Below, in pieces: positions 10,884 through 20,469 of a stretch of DNA of 64,000 nt; positions within the stretch are counted from its first letter, which is position 1, and every line of letters begins with the position of its first letter. Origin of the DNA: Chaetoceros tenuissimus (lineage: Eukaryota > Bacillariophyta > Thalassiosirophyceae > Chaetocerotales > Chaetocerotaceae); contig BLLK01000045.1 of assembly GCA_021927905.1 (NCBI GenBank), positions 2,356,001 to 2,420,000 on the forward strand, read 5' to 3'. A model generated the notes under the pieces. It was not told the DNA's origin, did no database searches, and saw nothing but the letters and a program-made list of their open reading frames with translations. The position numbers and the translations under genes were made by a program.

Positions 10884-12143
10884 TCATCTCTTCATTCTTT
10901 TCCTCTTTCTTCTTTGCATATTCTTTGCCAAAAGTTCTTTCCCGCCACCATAGTCCTCCCAATATCTGAAAATTGTTCTTCCACGAACTTCCCCGCTCCG
11001 ACAATCCCATATGAGCTGAAAATCAACATCGTTTGGAATCATGTTCATTTCTCTTTCAACTGGCTTCCCTACAGGATTATGAATATATCTAATATTTTCA
11101 TGAACAAAGTCTTTTGGACGATGTGAATGACCAAACACGTGTAAGTGTTTGATGTCCTTGTCTTTCTCTTGTTTGTTTATAATAGACCTAATTTGAAAGT
11201 CAATCAGATCACTGCCAGCCACCTTTGCAAATTTTGCGCTTATATCTGGTACAGGATGATCTAACCATTCATCTCTCCGAAAGTCTGAAGATGATGGAAC
11301 TTTCCAATCAGGCAATGTTTTCTGGTTAGGAAGAAAGTGCGTCATTGTTATTAAACCTAATTCGCCCTCACTATGTTCAAACTGACTTCTAACTTTTGCT
11401 AAATCTTTCTCATTCTGGTAATGAAACCATTCTGTTAACCCTATTGGAATTTTTCCAAGATTTTCGTGTCGTTTTCGCGAGGGAAGTATTTCTGTGTCTT
11501 TCATTAACTCAGTCTCACTCGGCCAATGGCATCGGATAAAGTCTACCCACGGCCAGTTCTGAAAATTATCACACAAATCTTCGCATTCTGGCAGGGATAG
11601 ACTTCCATCATACCAAGATTCTATTGGAACTACTACAACAGGATTGCTATGATCTGTGCCTACAAGTTGAAAGTCAGTATGCACCTTTGGGTATTTTTGA
11701 CAGATCTTTTTCACAGACGAAATCTTTTCCAATGACGAAGTCATGTTCTTTCCACACCAAGCCTCATGATTGCCCCATACGAATATCACATGGCAAGATA
11801 AAGATTCTGTTATAATTGACAAAGTTTTTTCCAGGATTTTATAATCATGCGAGATATCCCCAGCGATAAGAAGGCAGTCTTTTTCTTTTGGAGCATGAGG
11901 AGAGTTACAACTTTCTGTCAACCATTGTAAATTTTGTACATTATCCGTATGAAGATCAGATATACAGTAGATGCGTTCGACTTCTGAAATATCACATTCA
12001 TTCAATCTCAAAGTACTCCTATTGTAATACCTTCTCGATGTTTGTGCAATTTTGTGCTGGAAAATAGGATGGACAAAAAATGCAAAGGAGAATTGTGTCG
12101 TGAAAAGCGAAAATAAGATTGCAACAACTTTCCACATTTTCAT
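10884..12143 (-). CDS. Calcineurin-like metallophosphoesterase with N-terminal targeting signal
   Basis: A single exon of 419 aa. All metallophosphoesterase motifs are present in order: SDLHTDN (metal ligands D-x-H), AGDISHD, WGNHEAW (GNHE), THFLPN and FGHSHRP (GHxH). This predicts a dinuclear-metal phosphoesterase; its substrate cannot be read from the sequence. The first 25 residues are hydrophobic and end SFAFFVHP. Phe at the likely +1 site followed by Ser/Arg-rich sequence resembles the diatom plastid junction, so plastid import is possible but less certain than for ASAFAP proteins. The C-terminus is strongly basic. It shares a divergent 424-bp region with the next gene. Confidence 0.9.
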   Translation of the reverse strand: MKMWKVVAILFSLFTTQFSFAFFVHPIFQHKIAQTSRRYYNRSTLRLNECDISEVERIYCISDLHTDNVQNLQWLTESCNSPHAPKEKDCLLIAGDISHDYKILEKTLSIITESLSCHVIFVWGNHEAWCGKNMTSSLEKISSVKKICQKYPKVHTDFQLVGTDHSNPVVVVPIESWYDGSLSLPECEDLCDNFQNWPWVDFIRCHWPSETELMKDTEILPSRKRHENLGKIPIGLTEWFHYQNEKDLAKVRSQFEHSEGELGLITMTHFLPNQKTLPDWKVPSSSDFRRDEWLDHPVPDISAKFAKVAGSDLIDFQIRSIINKQEKDKDIKHLHVFGHSHRPKDFVHENIRYIHNPVGKPVEREMNMIPNDVDFQLIWDCRSGEVRGRTIFRYWEDYGGGKELLAKNMQRRKRKRMKR

Positions 12144-12567
12144 GATTGTCAGCTCTCACAACGCACCAACTTCGATTCTTTTTGGGTATATGATGAAAGG
12201 TGGACGTATGGATGATGTATACCGTATTATTTCATTACAATACTATGTTACAAGTTTGGATACACTTGAGACTACTTCTTCTTTTTCACCATGTGAGTCG
12301 TCTCGAATGTTTTGTAAGTACGTCTGTACGTATGTCTCATAGTACTACGGTTTAAGTGGCATTGTATTCTAGCTACGTATGATATGTGTATCCGTTGACT
12401 CCGTCGATGGTGATAGTGGCGAATTTCAATTACTCTAATTTCAATTGGAAAGCAATGAATATGGCACACATACATAACATACTCTTCTTTTACAGTGTAG
12501 TTTATCATATTACAGAGGTGTTGCAGTACACAGTGAAAGGAACTCATGTTTATGATTTGAAAAACTA
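12144..12567. promoter_or_regulatory. Divergent intergenic region
   Basis: A 424-bp stretch between head-to-head genes; no coding frame supported. Presumed bidirectional promoter. Confidence 0.4.
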
Positions 12568-14271
12568 ATGTGTCAAAGAAATCATCAGTTCGAAAACATC
12601 AATAGGAAAACTGGCGATTCCGAAATGAAGTCTGATACAATGAAGAAGATGAAGCACAGGGTATCATTGAAAAGTCACAAGATCCCATTCGTCGGCTTTC
12701 TCTCCGAACAATTTCAAGACTTGAACCCATTCTTGAAGTCTATGATTATCTTCACAGTAGTTCTTTGGAAAGTTTACATTGGATATATTATATTTTATGG
12801 AGTTAGTCCACTGCAGAATTTCAGTAATTCCCCAGAGATTCCTACGGTTCAAAATATTGCACTGAATGCAATCCATGCTCCTCATACTTCTCTCGACAAA
12901 GTTTCCAAACCAATACAAACTGCTGGACTTGTTCCAGTTCACACTCCAGAGAACCCAATTCGTGTCTTACATATTGTCACTGCACTTGCAGAATACAACA
13001 ATGGTTCCAGAGGGACAGAAAGAGGAGAAGATAGACTTCAAAAAGTGTTTATTCCTGTTCTAAAAAATTCTGTAGAAAGCATGATTGCTCCTCCATACAA
13101 CTATGAAGTTGATGTATATCTTGTCCTGGGATGGGACTTAAAACCTGAACGAAGAAAGTTAATTGAAGATGCACTTCCAGAAGGAGTTGGACTTCAAGTA
13201 TGGTCCAATGCTACTCCGCTCGGCTATGATAAACCAATGACAGATGTAAAGTTGAAACCAGTCACAAGAGGTCTTGCTCGCCAACATCGTTATGTTATCA
13301 AGGATAAGCTCATGTATTATGACTTGTTCAGTGTATTTGAAGATGACATGAGAATCACAGGAGGTCATATTCACCATTTTCTCGAAGTTTCAAGGGAATT
13401 GGAAAGGTTAACGGAAGAAGCTCCTGACGAGTTGCCACCTGAACATGATTACCCAAAAGATAAAGGGAGTATTTCTAGACAGCTATCCAAAAAACAGCTT
13501 AAAAGGATGATGCCTGGACTCATTCGCACTGAAATCTTATTAGATGAATCAAAGTATCCTTCACAGAGAGAACTTGATCCAATTCCGATTGATCTTGAGT
13601 TTGATATGGAAGACGGTTCGACAAGAGAGCTCATGTTTGACACGAAGCCTTGCTGTCATGTTCCACCTGGACTCGGAAAAATGCCTCCAAATCCAAGTGG
13701 CGACAAAGCGATGATTTGGGAAACTGCAGTGAAAGGGACCGTTGTAAAGAAAATTCCGAAAGGTGGAACAAACTTTTTGGACTGGGTCATGCTACAACCA
13801 GGACCTAAGAATGTCAAACCAACTAGTAATGTAGCAGGATTCTGGTCTGGTAATCTTGGGCTATATGGGGATATGGAGAAGCCAGGTGGAGGAGATCCAC
13901 GTCTAATTGCACAGCAAGGTGGCTGGCTTGCAACAAGAGAACAACTTATCGAAATGCATCTCCATCAATGTCCAGGAGGATTCTTCCCGCCATTTGAAAA
14001 CCCCCTTTACAACCAGGATGGACTAACATTAAATAATGTAGAGTTCTGGAGTGGAGGTTTTAGTATTTTCTCTGGAACCAAAGCAGGATGCAATATGCAA
14101 AGAGTAATCAGCTTGAAACCAGAACACTTTTCTTATCATTTTATCTACCACACCGCAAATAATAAGCAAAAAAGTCTTCCCAACTTTCGATTGCTAAAAA
14201 CAAATAACTTTATGGGACAAATCAATTCTATTGTAAAAGCGGCCAAGAAAGCTTTGGCAGATCAAAGTTAA
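12568..14271 (+). CDS. Type II membrane protein, putative Golgi glycosyltransferase-like enzyme
   Basis: A single exon of 567 aa. A short basic cytosolic tail is followed by one membrane span (residues about 56-80, MIIFTVVLWKVYIGYIIFYG) and a large lumenal domain, the topology of Golgi glycosyltransferases. The domain has RVLHIVTALAEYNNG, then VDVYLVLGWDLKPERRK, then YYDLFSVFEDDMRITGGHI. The EDDM acidic cluster sits where GT-A enzymes carry their DxD metal site. Later conserved-looking blocks are GFWSGNLGLYGD, GGWLATREQL and NVEFWSGGFSIFSG. I infer a glycosyltransferase; no known family is assigned. ATGs at codons 1 and 20 are both possible starts. The last codon overlaps the RUS gene's stop by 4 nt. 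Confidence 0.75.
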   Translation: MCQRNHQFENINRKTGDSEMKSDTMKKMKHRVSLKSHKIPFVGFLSEQFQDLNPFLKSMIIFTVVLWKVYIGYIIFYGVSPLQNFSNSPEIPTVQNIALNAIHAPHTSLDKVSKPIQTAGLVPVHTPENPIRVLHIVTALAEYNNGSRGTERGEDRLQKVFIPVLKNSVESMIAPPYNYEVDVYLVLGWDLKPERRKLIEDALPEGVGLQVWSNATPLGYDKPMTDVKLKPVTRGLARQHRYVIKDKLMYYDLFSVFEDDMRITGGHIHHFLEVSRELERLTEEAPDELPPEHDYPKDKGSISRQLSKKQLKRMMPGLIRTEILLDESKYPSQRELDPIPIDLEFDMEDGSTRELMFDTKPCCHVPPGLGKMPPNPSGDKAMIWETAVKGTVVKKIPKGGTNFLDWVMLQPGPKNVKPTSNVAGFWSGNLGLYGDMEKPGGGDPRLIAQQGGWLATREQLIEMHLHQCPGGFFPPFENPLYNQDGLTLNNVEFWSGGFSIFSGTKAGCNMQRVISLKPEHFSYHFIYHTANNKQKSLPNFRLLKTNNFMGQINSIVKAAKKALADQS

Positions 14272-15677
14272 TTTAATAATGTACAATTCACTAAATTTTC
14301 AATGCGAATTTCATAGCCATACGTAGCGAGTTCTGTTTCCTCAATTTTCCATCCCGACTTCACAATACTCCGTTCAAGATATGGCCATAGATGCTCGACA
14401 ATCTTTGTAACTGTATCATTCAGCACCATTTTGCCTTCCAATGCTTCGTCTGTTTCTACCAATTTCTGTAAAAGTAAAGCATGGAAGTATGCCTTAACTT
14501 TTTGCCATGATTTTGCATCTTGTGCTATGACTATTCCAATGCGTTCTCCGCATGATTCAGCGGCATATCCATTTTGCTGTAACGATGTTACTACTTTTGA
14601 GATCTGACTTTCTTTGAGCTTGCATTTAATTACTAGATCATGGAACGAAATACCCATCTTGATCTTCTCAAACTTTGGCTTGAAGAAAAGACATTCTGTA
14701 GACGAAATTGCTTTTGGAGTCTCAACTAAAATATTTCCCAACGATTCTCCCAATTTAATCCGTTCCAAAAATCCCTCGCATACTGCATTTAATCGATCAG
14801 TGTTGAGATAATCAAAGGATACTAATCTCATACATCTTATATTTGCATACACATGAATTGTTGTCAGTAAAATATAGAGTATCAACAAAGAGCTCGATCG
14901 AATAGATGAGACATACTTCGCAAATATGGCTGCAAAAACGAGTCCTAGACTTCCAGTCACTGTGTGCTGTGCTCCGAACTTAGCATTGATGTCCGAAATA
15001 TCCGAGCCCTTGGACCAATGTAAACTAATTTTCGCATTACATGCTCCAGCAGCAACACCACAAATAGCTTTAAACATGTTTCCAACGCAGATCATCGGCA
15101 GAAATAGTTCTCGTCGAAAGAGTGTTGCAACAACTTCCAGAGTGATTCCAACATCATTCATTATATCTGCGAAAAGCCTCCATTTCTTTACATCAACACG
15201 AAATTTTTCGGCCTTGAGAGCTGTAAAAAGTAATGTACTAGCGCTGCCACAACCATCCCTAAGAATAAAATTTAGTGTCGCGCTCAAGGCCGTGGCACCA
15301 TCTCTGCCTACACCAACTCCTTCAAGAACCTTTTGAGTAGCAAGGATTGCTCGGAGTTGGGTCGATATGTCTTGAATCCAAGACCAAATCGAAAAAGAAA
15401 GATACCCAGATGGTGTTTTCGAGGGATAGCCAACCGGCAAAAATGTAGAACGAATGACAGACTTCAAGTGGGACAATTTCATGAATTCAAGTTTGTTTCT
15501 TCTTTGTCCTACATCCGTACGGGTTTTTGCTGTTTTCTCTTTTGGATCAATCATCACAGATTCTTTGAAAACTGTAGATACTCCATTCTTTGTTGAAATG
15601 ATTGCTATGCTTCCGGACTGAGCTAATGATAGACAACTTCCGACTTCTAGTAAAATGATGAAAATACAACCTTTCAT
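14268..15677 (-). CDS. RUS (root UVB sensitive)/DUF647 family protein
   Basis: A single exon of 469 aa. The DUF647 core is recognisable: FLPVGYPSKTPSGYLSFSIW, then QLRAILATQKVLEGVGVG, LNFILRDGCG, KKWRLFADIMNDVGITLE and ICVGNMFKAICGVAAGA. Two or three hydrophobic spans follow (GSLGLVFAAIFAKY, SLLILYILLTTIHVYA), matching the membrane-associated RUS proteins. Plant RUS1/RUS2 act in early-seedling UV-B signalling and vitamin B6 homeostasis; the diatom role is unknown. The N-terminus (MKGCIFIILLEVGSCLSLA) is a likely signal peptide, compatible with secretory or plastid routing, but no clear ASAFAP is seen. Confidence 0.9.
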   Translation of the reverse strand: MKGCIFIILLEVGSCLSLAQSGSIAIISTKNGVSTVFKESVMIDPKEKTAKTRTDVGQRRNKLEFMKLSHLKSVIRSTFLPVGYPSKTPSGYLSFSIWSWIQDISTQLRAILATQKVLEGVGVGRDGATALSATLNFILRDGCGSASTLLFTALKAEKFRVDVKKWRLFADIMNDVGITLEVVATLFRRELFLPMICVGNMFKAICGVAAGACNAKISLHWSKGSDISDINAKFGAQHTVTGSLGLVFAAIFAKYVSSIRSSSLLILYILLTTIHVYANIRCMRLVSFDYLNTDRLNAVCEGFLERIKLGESLGNILVETPKAISSTECLFFKPKFEKIKMGISFHDLVIKCKLKESQISKVVTSLQQNGYAAESCGERIGIVIAQDAKSWQKVKAYFHALLLQKLVETDEALEGKMVLNDTVTKIVEHLWPYLERSIVKSGWKIEETELATYGYEIRIENLVNCTLLN

Positions 15678-16085
15678 TCTTTCGTCTTTAACCTAAGTCA
15701 ATAGAAAATGATTCAGTGCTACTCTTTGTGAGTTACGTATACCTTTCGAAATCTTTATGGAATGAAGGAATGCTCTAGTTTTTACTTAAAAAAGATCAAG
15801 ATTATGGATGTTTCACTACGAAGAAGGTGTCACTTTGAGTCCCATCTTTGCACAAAACATATTGTCATATCAATAATGGGTTTTGAGCACCAATATCGAA
15901 GCGCAAACCACCGCCACACATCTATTGAGAGTGTGAGTTTGACAGTGACAGTTGTATGCTGTTGTAAGTATGTATGGTACACACTACCGCTATCTGCTAC
16001 CAATTACAAATACTTCTCCTGTTGTTCCTATTACGACTGGTAATCATTTAGATAGGTCACAAAACCATAAGATTTTCATTATAAA
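15678..16085. promoter_or_regulatory. Divergent intergenic region between RUS and small Tim genes
   Basis: A 408-bp stretch. It contains a TGACAGTGACAG duplication near 15939, but nothing else stands out. Confidence 0.35.
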
Positions 16086-16466
16086 ATGCCATTTTGGTCA
16101 CGAGGAAGTAACGGGGAGTCTCCTGCAGCGAAAGATTTCTCTGATGGTTCGGCAGACTTTGGTGAAACTGTAGAGCTTTCGGCTCCTTCTGGAGGTGCAA
16201 TGTCAGCATCTGGGGGAGGTGGAATGGCTGAGATGCAACAATTTGCTGCAGCTATCCAGCAGCAGGCTCTTGTTCAAGCAACAATCACAAATTTAGCAGA
16301 CAAAGCGTTCGAAGCCTGTATTACCAAACCTTCTGATTCGTTAAGTGGGAGAGAAGCAGCTTGTGTTCAAGCGGTAACTATGAAATGGCTAGATACAAAT
16401 CAGTTTCTTGTGAAGAGAATGGAAAAGAAAATGTCTGCAGGACAATCATCAGAAACTAGTTTCTAA
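16086..16466 (+). CDS. Small Tim-like mitochondrial intermembrane-space chaperone (Tim13/Tim8 type) with reduced cysteine motif
   Basis: 126 aa. A Gly/Ser-rich leader of about 45 residues precedes a helical hairpin that aligns with Tim13: QQALVQATITNLADKAFEAC, then ITKPSDSLSGREAAC, then VQAVTMKWLDTNQFLVKRM. The 14-residue spacing between Cys78 and Cys93 and the KP..SL...E...C pattern are those of Tim13. Small Tims form hexamers that escort hydrophobic precursors across the intermembrane space. The odd point is that each CX3C motif has lost one Cys: position 74 is Ala and 97 is Val. Only the inner disulfide pair remains. Confidence 0.8.
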   Translation: MPFWSRGSNGESPAAKDFSDGSADFGETVELSAPSGGAMSASGGGGMAEMQQFAAAIQQQALVQATITNLADKAFEACITKPSDSLSGREAACVQAVTMKWLDTNQFLVKRMEKKMSAGQSSETSF

Positions 16467-16702
16467 TTTTTAAATCTTTGAAAGTCTTCAAAGAATCATG
16501 AAAGAAAAGTCATCTTTGTGAATCCTAACTTCTACACTGATTCACTTTTTCTTTTTATAATGTATGAAGTATCACATGAATGGTTCGGAAAAGTACTACA
16601 TAAGAACGAACCGAATCACAAATCCACTGCATATTTATGAGTGTAGCGGTGCTTGTAAAATTCAAATTGTTAACTGAGAAGAACTTATATTATAGAATTT
16701 CG
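16467..16702. other. Convergent 3' intergenic
   Basis: AT-rich spacer between two converging genes, presumed 3' UTRs and polyadenylation sites. Confidence 0.35.
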
Positions 16703-17567
16703 TTATAAAAATATAACCGTTTCTTCACCATCATTTCTTTTTTGTAAAAGAGAGGCGATGAGATCATTTTTCAGTTGTGTCGTTATTTCTGGAAAAGAAT
16801 TTTGGCTCCACAGAAAGTCAACAAAAGTTGCAAGAAATGGAGAATCTTCTTTCAGATTCTTTGTGAACCCTATCATCAAACATTTATCTAAACCTTTCAT
16901 TTCATGCAAGTCATGGAAAAAGTCTGAGCCCATGATTGAGCCTTCTTGAAGTCGATGATTTGATATTATGATATCAAATGAAAGAGGCTTACCCCGACGT
17001 TCAATTGTAGCCAAAGCCTCTTCTGCGCTTCTTACTTGTTCGACTTTTGCATGCTTAAATGCAACTTGGAAGGTTTGACGAATCGCATATGAAACACTAC
17101 TATTGTGTTCTACAATAAGAATGTTTTTGACGTTTTCCTCAAGTAGAGTCTTATACTCTGGACTGCCACTGAAAACAATGCGATCTTCAGGTGTCAATCT
17201 GAGGAGAGGACTAGTAAAGTTTTCACATGAATGCTGAGTTTGCATTTTAATAAAGGATATCCCTAAACTTTGAATTGATGAAGCAAAGATTTTCTTCAGT
17301 TTTTCCTTGTCCTTCTTATCTCTACTATAATTATTTATTTCAGATGATGAATACTCTATTTCAACAATTTTTACATCACAGTTGAATTTGACCAACTTTC
17401 TTCGTGTAGATTTTTGCTTCTCAAAGTATCGACTGAACAACGAGCGCCTAGGATTAAATTCCTCTTTAATTTTCACTGATTTCAAAGTATTGAAGTTAGT
17501 AAGTCATCAATATACATCGCAAATTTCTCCCATTCTCATGTGTTGAGGTGCTGTCTAGGAGGAACAT
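16703..17567 (-). CDS. Response-regulator-like protein with degenerate receiver domain
   Basis: The main exon runs 17475-16703. It lacks an ATG at its 5' end, so I propose a first exon 17567-17516 joined across a 40-bp intron (donor GTATAT, TACTAAC branch-like site, acceptor TCAG). This gives 274 aa starting MFLLDSTSTHENG. Residues about 135-225 look like a CheY-type receiver: NILIVEHNSS, QVRSAEEALATIE, FDIIISNHRL, DLHEMKGLDKCLMIGFTKN. The usual acidic pair is Glu-His, and the phosphoacceptor Asp is replaced by Asn (about residue 190), so it probably cannot be phosphorylated. The N-terminus is basic. The receiver resemblance is good; the first exon is tentative. Confidence 0.65.
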
Positions 17568-17936
17568 ATCTTCAAATGTTCACTAGTTGCAACTACTTAT
17601 TCCAGCACGTAGCACTTACTATTGTATAAAATATCTGATATTACGTAACAATTGGGATATAGAATGAAGCAATATAAAGAAAATCAATATAAAGAAAATC
17701 TATGATATGAAAGGATATGTATCACTATGATTGCTCAAAATCCAATTTTTCAATTTCAATCGAAATTGACATCCAAGATGACACTGCTGATGTCAAGTAG
17801 AGAAACCTACTTCAACTTGAGCTTTTGTGGCTATTTACATAGCCACACAGGTGGTAGTACCCGACGACGACGACTTGTTCATTGATTGCATACATAGCAT
17901 ACCTTACCATAATACGAGCGAGATGCTTTTTTAAAT
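17568..17936. other. Intergenic with short tandem repeat and hairpin
   Basis: No gene. It contains a perfect 15-bp tandem duplication at 17671-17700 (aatataaagaaaatc twice), a palindrome near 17753 (CAATTTC/GAAATTG) and a 7-bp-stem hairpin near 17826 (GTGGCTA/TAGCCAC). Confidence 0.5.
17671..17700. repeat. 15-bp perfect tandem duplication
   Basis: Two adjacent identical copies of aatataaagaaaatc upstream of the pseudo-receiver gene. Probably replication slippage. Confidence 0.85.
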
Positions 17937-19895
17937 TTACTTCTTATATTCAAGTATCTCATCGGAGTTATTCAAATTAGCCATAGGATCATCTGACCTT
18001 TCCTTTTTCAATCTATATGCCTCCATTTGTTCAGGCGTAACATCAACATCTGAGTGGACAGAGTTGTACTTTCTTTTCTTCAGGGATTCTTCATCTTTTG
18101 TTAATTTCAGATCTTGGTCTGCCAAAGCAAACTTTAATTTTTCTTGGTTCAATTCAACAAACTGATCTGCCTCTCCGTACAATTTTGAATTCGAAGATAC
18201 TGCCTGTTTTTGTGCAGTCTTGCCTTCTGCTTGAGGGATTGCTCTCAGCATTTCACGGGCTCGTGCTAATTCAGCACTACCCGCAGCTCCATTTCCATAT
18301 TTCATTTCATTGGACTCATCATTAGCAATTCTACCATTGATACCAGTACAGTATGAGTTCTTCATTAACGAGTGGTCATCTGCATAACCCCATCTAAATG
18401 CTCCTTTATGAAAGTATGAACCCCATACAGTGTTGTGTCCATTCACGAATATGTCTTCATCATATTTTGACTTCAAATTTATCAATCTTTTTTCTAAAGC
18501 ATTGTCAGTTTTAGATCTTCCATCACGCGAGTAATGTTCTTCTTTTGTTGTCACACCGAAGCGAGCTTTTCTTTCATCAACTTTTTCTTGTGTTGAATCT
18601 ACTCTCCCAGTTGCACTTCCAAGCCCTTCGTTCCCATCTAGGTGCTCACTACCACCGTAACGATCCAAAATAGTTTGCTTCTGCTTCGTTTTAAGATCAA
18701 TGGCTTGTGTAGTGAACTTGCGCTTCATTAATTCTGCCTGAGATGGATTTGCCTGAGGGTGTACAGACGACGAGGCAGGATCGGCCCCTTCTAAACCTCT
18801 ACTTCCAGTTTTATTATTCATATCCCATGCAAAAACTTGAGTCTGTGCCAAACCAACTGCATCACCACTGATTCTAGCAAAATTATCTCCAGCAAATTGT
18901 ACCTCAGATGGATCCATTTCTGGATTCGGATTATCTCTCATACTTCTAGATTTTGGATCATAATATGCAGAGTTTGGATCAAGATTTCTCAAATATTTAG
19001 CTGTATCTTCACGAATTCTCAAGTTTCTTGCAGTGACCTTCATTTGAGCACCACCTACTCCACCTTGACGAGCCAAACGAGAGGTATGAACTTTTGCATC
19101 TGCATCTCTTTGAACAAATTCATCTTCACTGTCAGACCCTGAATCTGAGTCATAGTCTGAATCTGAGTCCGATGCATGATCCCGATGTTCACCATCCTTG
19201 TCATCTTTCTCTTTTTCTTTCTGGTTCTTCACTCGATTTTTTTTTCTGATTGCCTCTCTTTCTGCATGTATTTCTCTCACACGTTCCTGATGCTGTTGAA
19301 CTTCAAATCCATGATATTTATCTCGTTTTGAGTCAAAAGTTTCCTTTCCATGCACAGAAGCATCTATTTGAAATGTTCTATTTCCTGTTTTGGTTATGCG
19401 GATTCTTGGATTTTTGGCAAATCGTTCACTTTTTCTCATTTTGATATCCTTTTCTACGCTTCCGTCTTCATATCGGACATCGAAAAGAGTTCCTTTCTTT
19501 GCAATTTTTATCAGTTGGCAAATGCGATATGGTTTCTTGTTTTTCTTGAGACATTCCACCCACATCCCGACCTTGAATTTACTCTTTTTTCTTGCTTCTT
19601 TTAGTTTCTGTCGTTCAATTTCAACTAGTTGATCGGCTTGTTGTAAACTAAGCTCTAACCTCTCTTCATCATTCTTTTGGGAAGCTTGATGGTCCAGTGA
19701 GGGACCTTCATCATTATTTCCTAAATACCACGGTCTCTTTGTAATGAATTCAGGGTTGTGTGGATTAATCATACTACCAGTTTTCACATCAACTTCGGGA
19801 GGGATTTGTCCAGCTGCTCTGGCTTCTGCATTTTGCCGCGATTTCTGGCGATCTGCAATTGTTTCTGTGTGATGTGTAGGTTGAGATGTAGACAT
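17937..19895 (-). CDS. SLU7: Pre-mRNA splicing factor SLU7, with a Tudor-like segment in place of the zinc knuckle
   Basis: 652 aa from the ATG at 19895. SLU7 hallmarks: GQIPPEVDVKTG...INPHNPEFITKRPWYLG at the N-terminus, FDSKRDKYHGF, NLRIREDTAKYLRNLDPNSA, PSQAELMKRKF, and KYDEDIFVNGHNTVWGSYF...KNSYCTG. SLU7 acts in the second catalytic step of splicing and in 3' splice-site choice. In yeast and animals a CCHC zinc knuckle lies between the PWY and FDSKRD blocks. Here that interval has no CxxC. It has a segment at residues about 107-158 (KFKVGMWVECLKKNKKPYRI, GTLFDVRYEDGSVEKDI) that resembles a Tudor/Agenet-type barrel. A Ser-Asp repeat stretch (SDSDSDYDSDSGSDSEDE) precedes the core. Confidence 0.93.
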   Translation of the reverse strand: MSTSQPTHHTETIADRQKSRQNAEARAAGQIPPEVDVKTGSMINPHNPEFITKRPWYLGNNDEGPSLDHQASQKNDEERLELSLQQADQLVEIERQKLKEARKKSKFKVGMWVECLKKNKKPYRICQLIKIAKKGTLFDVRYEDGSVEKDIKMRKSERFAKNPRIRITKTGNRTFQIDASVHGKETFDSKRDKYHGFEVQQHQERVREIHAEREAIRKKNRVKNQKEKEKDDKDGEHRDHASDSDSDYDSDSGSDSEDEFVQRDADAKVHTSRLARQGGVGGAQMKVTARNLRIREDTAKYLRNLDPNSAYYDPKSRSMRDNPNPEMDPSEVQFAGDNFARISGDAVGLAQTQVFAWDMNNKTGSRGLEGADPASSSVHPQANPSQAELMKRKFTTQAIDLKTKQKQTILDRYGGSEHLDGNEGLGSATGRVDSTQEKVDERKARFGVTTKEEHYSRDGRSKTDNALEKRLINLKSKYDEDIFVNGHNTVWGSYFHKGAFRWGYADDHSLMKNSYCTGINGRIANDESNEMKYGNGAAGSAELARAREMLRAIPQAEGKTAQKQAVSSNSKLYGEADQFVELNQEKLKFALADQDLKLTKDEESLKKRKYNSVHSDVDVTPEQMEAYRLKKERSDDPMANLNNSDEILEYKK

Positions 19896-20469
19896 GTTCA
19901 AAGAGATCTTTTCGAGCAATTTCTGTAGGTTTAATTCGGCCTATTCATATACTACTACTGCTGCTGTATTAAAAAGTAAAACATCAACTCTATTTGCTCA
20001 CTACTTTCACTGCTTGTTGTTTGTGTTGTACGTAGTACTGCTTCACTGCGTTTTTACACAATTTTTACCGGTATGTAGCTAGAAACATAGCTATAAGAAA
20101 CGGGGAGAAGAACATCTATCATCATCTTGTTAAGAAAAAGTGGCATCTCATCGTGGCATCTCATCATCAAAAGCATCATTGTGCGTTGAAATTGTTCAAG
20201 CATTTAGAACTACAAGTTCAACTACTTACAAATATCTGATATATCAAAAAGGATTTTGTTTAGTGAACAACGATAAGACTTCTGTAGAAATTGCCGTGGG
20301 CAGCCTTCAAGCAGAAAACACAAGAACATACACACATTCATTTCTCTTCATACTTTCTTCCTGTAAAAATTTCACCTGGTCTGACCAGAATAGATCGGAA
20401 TCCAAGCAACTTTCAAACTAACATATTCTTCTCCGCGATATCAAAATATTAAAAAAGCAATCACACAAA
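19896..20469. promoter_or_regulatory. Divergent intergenic region
   Basis: A 574-bp stretch between SLU7 and the ubiquitin-like gene. A 93-codon frame at 20140-20421 has no coding character. A 13-bp repeat (gtggcatctcatc) occurs twice near 20140-20165. Confidence 0.4.
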
